Assembly (NCBI GenBank): GCA_002386945.1
Contig: DGKH01000030.1
Span: 1-8,644 of the forward strand
Reading direction: 5' to 3'
DNA length: 8,644 nt
Source: Proteobacteria bacterium UBA4575
GTDB lineage: Bacteria > Pseudomonadota > Gammaproteobacteria > UBA4575
Numbering within the stretch: the stretch's first letter is position 1; each line of letters opens with the position of its first letter. This document shows positions 6,573 through 8,644 of the stretch, one piece after another. The position numbers were made by a program, and so were the translations under genes. Under the pieces are notes generated by a model. That model worked only from the letters and a program-made list of their open reading frames with translations. It was not told where the DNA came from and did no database searches.

Positions 6573-8438
6573 TTAGCAATCCCTAGACGGGTATATCTGC
6601 TGGACCTGTAATAGTATTGAGGCAGGCTCTAGGCCGGCATCAGCGAGTAACTCTTCTCTGGTGGCGTGTTCTTGGAAGCGATCAGGCAGACCTAGATTTA
6701 GGATTTTCTGGGACTTGCCGGTGCTGATCAAGTACTCATTTACGGCGCTGCCTGCGCCACCCATGACAACATTGTCTTCAATAGTCACCAACAGCTCGTG
6801 TTCGGCTGCTATCTGTGCGATCAAGGTGTGGTCTAAAGGCTTTATGAAGCGCATATTGACCACGCTAGCATTGATCACATCCGCGGCTTCTAAGGCGGCT
6901 TGTAGTGGACTACCAAAGACTAAAAAGGCCACTTTTTCACCTTTTCGACGTATTTCACCACGACCAATGTCTAAAGGTTCTAGCGTGTCCTCAACTTGGG
7001 CTCCAGGCCCTACGCCACGTGGATAGCGCACGGCTGCGGGCGAGTCCATGAGATAGCCAGTGGATAGCATCCGCCGTGTTTCATTTTCATCGCTAGGCGC
7101 CATGATCGTCATATTAGGAATGCAGCGTAAGAAACTGATATCAAAGCTACCGGTATGGGTTTTGCCATCTGGGCCGACCACTCCAGCGCGGTCTATTGCA
7201 AATAAGACGGGTAGATTTTGTACCGCAACGTCATGAATGAGTTGATCATAAGCACGTTGCAAAAATGTGGAATAAATCGCTACGACCGGTTTATGCCCAC
7301 CGCAGGCCATGCCGGCAGCTAGGGTGACTGCGTGTTGCTCGGCAATAGCGACGTCAAAATAGCGGTTTGGATACTCTTTTTCAAAGCGCACTAGCCCAGA
7401 ACCTTCACGCATAGCGGGCGTGATTCCGAGCAAACGCTCGTCCTTGGCAGCCATGGCGCAGATCCAATCGGAAAAGACCTGTGTGTAGCTGACCGCACTA
7501 TGAGCTTTCTTTTTGACGCCCTGTTCAGGATCAAATGCGGGAACCGCATGATAAGCCACTGGGTCTGCTTCAGCCTGGGCGTAACCCTTGCCTTTTTGGG
7601 TGATCACATGCAGTAACTTAGGGCCACGCATCTTTTTGATGTTGCCTAATGTCGTGATCAACGAGCTGACATCATGGCCATCCACAGGACCAAAGTAATT
7701 GATGCCCATCTCTTCAAATAGCGTGCCTGGTGCAAACATACCTTTGACATGTTCTTCGGTGCGCCGTGCGAGTTCCAGCATAGGTGGTACCGGACTCAAG
7801 AGTTTCTTGCCTTTTTCACGCATGGCATGGAAGAGGGGCTCTGACAGCATACGAGTCAGATAATTACTCATAGCGCCTACATTTGGCGAAATCGACATTT
7901 CATTATCGTTCAGAATAATGAGCATATCGGCCTTGATGCCACCTAGATGATTGAGCGCTTCATAGGCCATGCCTGCGGTTAGGCCACCATCACCGATGAT
8001 TGCGACTGCCTGTGCATCACTCCCCGCTAAGCGATAACTGATATTCATGCCTAGGGCAGCGCTGATGGAGGTGCTGGAATGACCTACACCGAAGCTATCA
8101 AATTCGCTTTCTTCACGACAGGGGAAGGGGCTCAAGCCGCCATTGCTACGGATGCTGGTAATCGCATCTCGACGACCAGTTAAAATTTTGTGCGGATAGC
8201 ATTGGTGGCCGACATCCCATACGAGTTGGTCGGACGGCGTGTTGTAGACGTAGTGCAGAGCAGTGGTTAATTCAACTGTACCTAGCCCGGCTGCAAAATG
8301 GCCACCGCTTTGGGAGACAGATTGTAATAGGTAGCGACGTAATTCTGCCGCCACTGCAGGGATCTCACTGGCTGCGAGTGTACGTAAATCAGTCGGCTCG
8401 TCTATGCGAGCTAGCAGAGGAAACTTATCGGTGTCCAT
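6573..8438 (-). CDS. dxs: 1-deoxy-D-xylulose-5-phosphate synthase
   Basis: Dxs is a thiamine-diphosphate enzyme that joins pyruvate and glyceraldehyde 3-phosphate to make 1-deoxy-D-xylulose 5-phosphate. The product feeds the MEP isoprenoid pathway and thiamine and pyridoxal phosphate synthesis. At 621 residues it has the normal length. [10 protein letters not shown] (44-53) carries the catalytic His47, and DVGHQ is at 75-79. The ThDP/Mg motif is [16 protein letters not shown] (149-164) through NDN (177-179), Glu367 lies in AIAEQHA, and the DRAG...GPDGKTHTG block spans 416-430. The C-terminal transketolase-like domain fills about 490-621. The start is fixed: an in-frame stop (the ispA TAA) lies four codons upstream and no other start codon intervenes; AGAG (8447-8444) is a weak ribosome site. 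ispA lies 12 bases upstream, so translation is probably coupled. Confidence 0.98.
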   Translation of the reverse strand: MDTDKFPLLARIDEPTDLRTLAASEIPAVAAELRRYLLQSVSQSGGHFAAGLGTVELTTALHYVYNTPSDQLVWDVGHQCYPHKILTGRRDAITSIRSNGGLSPFPCREESEFDSFGVGHSSTSISAALGMNISYRLAGSDAQAVAIIGDGGLTAGMAYEALNHLGGIKADMLIILNDNEMSISPNVGAMSNYLTRMLSEPLFHAMREKGKKLLSPVPPMLELARRTEEHVKGMFAPGTLFEEMGINYFGPVDGHDVSSLITTLGNIKKMRGPKLLHVITQKGKGYAQAEADPVAYHAVPAFDPEQGVKKKAHSAVSYTQVFSDWICAMAAKDERLLGITPAMREGSGLVRFEKEYPNRYFDVAIAEQHAVTLAAGMACGGHKPVVAIYSTFLQRAYDQLIHDVAVQNLPVLFAIDRAGVVGPDGKTHTGSFDISFLRCIPNMTIMAPSDENETRRMLSTGYLMDSPAAVRYPRGVGPGAQVEDTLEPLDIGRGEIRRKGEKVAFLVFGSPLQAALEAADVINASVVNMRFIKPLDHTLIAQIAAEHELLVTIEDNVVMGGAGSAVNEYLISTGKSQKILNLGLPDRFQEHATREELLADAGLEPASILLQVQQIYPSRDC

Positions 8439-8450
8439 GATGACTCTATA

Positions 8451-8644
8451 TTAGCGATTACGGCTGACGATGAAGTCTACGAGTAGACGCAGAGGGCTAT
8501 CGCTTAACTTACACTGCGATAGACAGTCCAGGGCTTTAGTGTGTAATTCCTGGCAACGTTTTTGCGCCTCATCTAAGCCTAATAGGCTGACATAGGTCGA
8601 CTTATCTTTGTTGCTATCTGAACCCTGAGGTTTGCCTAGGGTTG
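8451..8644 (-). CDS. ispA: Farnesyl diphosphate synthase, C-terminal part (cut by window edge)
   Basis: The last 63 residues of a polyprenyl synthetase-family protein, ending at the TAA at 8453-8451. The visible start, TLGKPQGSDSNKDKSTY followed by VSLLGLDEA, is the conserved C-terminal block of IspA (LGKxxGSDxxxxKxTYxxLLGL). The end LRLLVDFIVSRNR matches the family's final helix (LxxLAxxIVxR). IspA condenses dimethylallyl and isopentenyl diphosphate to geranyl and farnesyl diphosphate, using products of the pathway that dxs starts. The catalytic aspartate-rich motifs lie outside the window. The ispA-dxs pair, often with xseB before it, is a common proteobacterial operon; whether xseB is present cannot be seen. 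Confidence 0.93.
   Translation of the reverse strand, partial: TLGKPQGSDSNKDKSTYVSLLGLDEAQKRCQELHTKALDCLSQCKLSDSPLRLLVDFIVSRNR

Overview
The window looks like a chromosomal housekeeping segment of a gammaproteobacterium. It encodes a bacterial-type ProS with an inserted editing domain, DapA next to the outer-membrane lipoprotein BamC (BamC is essentially a proteobacterial Bam subunit), a PerM-like AI-2E family membrane protein, and an ispA-dxs pair followed by folE2. Base composition looks moderate and even. I see no transposase, integrase, tRNA, rRNA, CRISPR array or phage gene.

Layout from left to right. Positions 1-12 hold only the first codons of a minus-strand gene that runs out of the window, preceded by a very strong Shine-Dalgarno sequence. 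A gene-free stretch (13-308) carries a hairpin overlapping that ribosome site, two candidate minus-strand promoters and a 34-base near-perfect inverted repeat. proS (309-2024) is on the minus strand. A second gene-free stretch (2025-2450) separates proS from the divergent perM and holds several short inverted repeats and an extended -10 promoter candidate pointing at perM. On the plus strand follow perM (2451-3512), dapA (3620-4495) and bamC (4517-5569). A perfectly paired, symmetric terminator (5614-5646) sits between bamC and the convergent folE2. On the minus strand, read right to left, come the 3' end of ispA (8451-8644), dxs (6573-8438) and folE2 (5672-6484).

Functional themes: ispA and dxs are isoprenoid genes (first committed MEP step and farnesyl diphosphate synthesis) and are almost certainly co-transcribed; folE2, the alternative GTP cyclohydrolase I that starts folate synthesis, follows with no terminator between. 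dapA (lysine and meso-diaminopimelate) and bamC (outer-membrane beta-barrel assembly) form a short cell-envelope operon. proS charges tRNA-Pro.

I find no convincing undescribed multi-gene system. The parts worth a second look are non-coding: the hairpin that buries part of the ribosome site of the left-edge gene, the inverted repeats between proS and perM, and the palindrome downstream of proS. Coding assignments are strong. Promoter, operator and hairpin calls rest on reading motifs by eye and are tentative.
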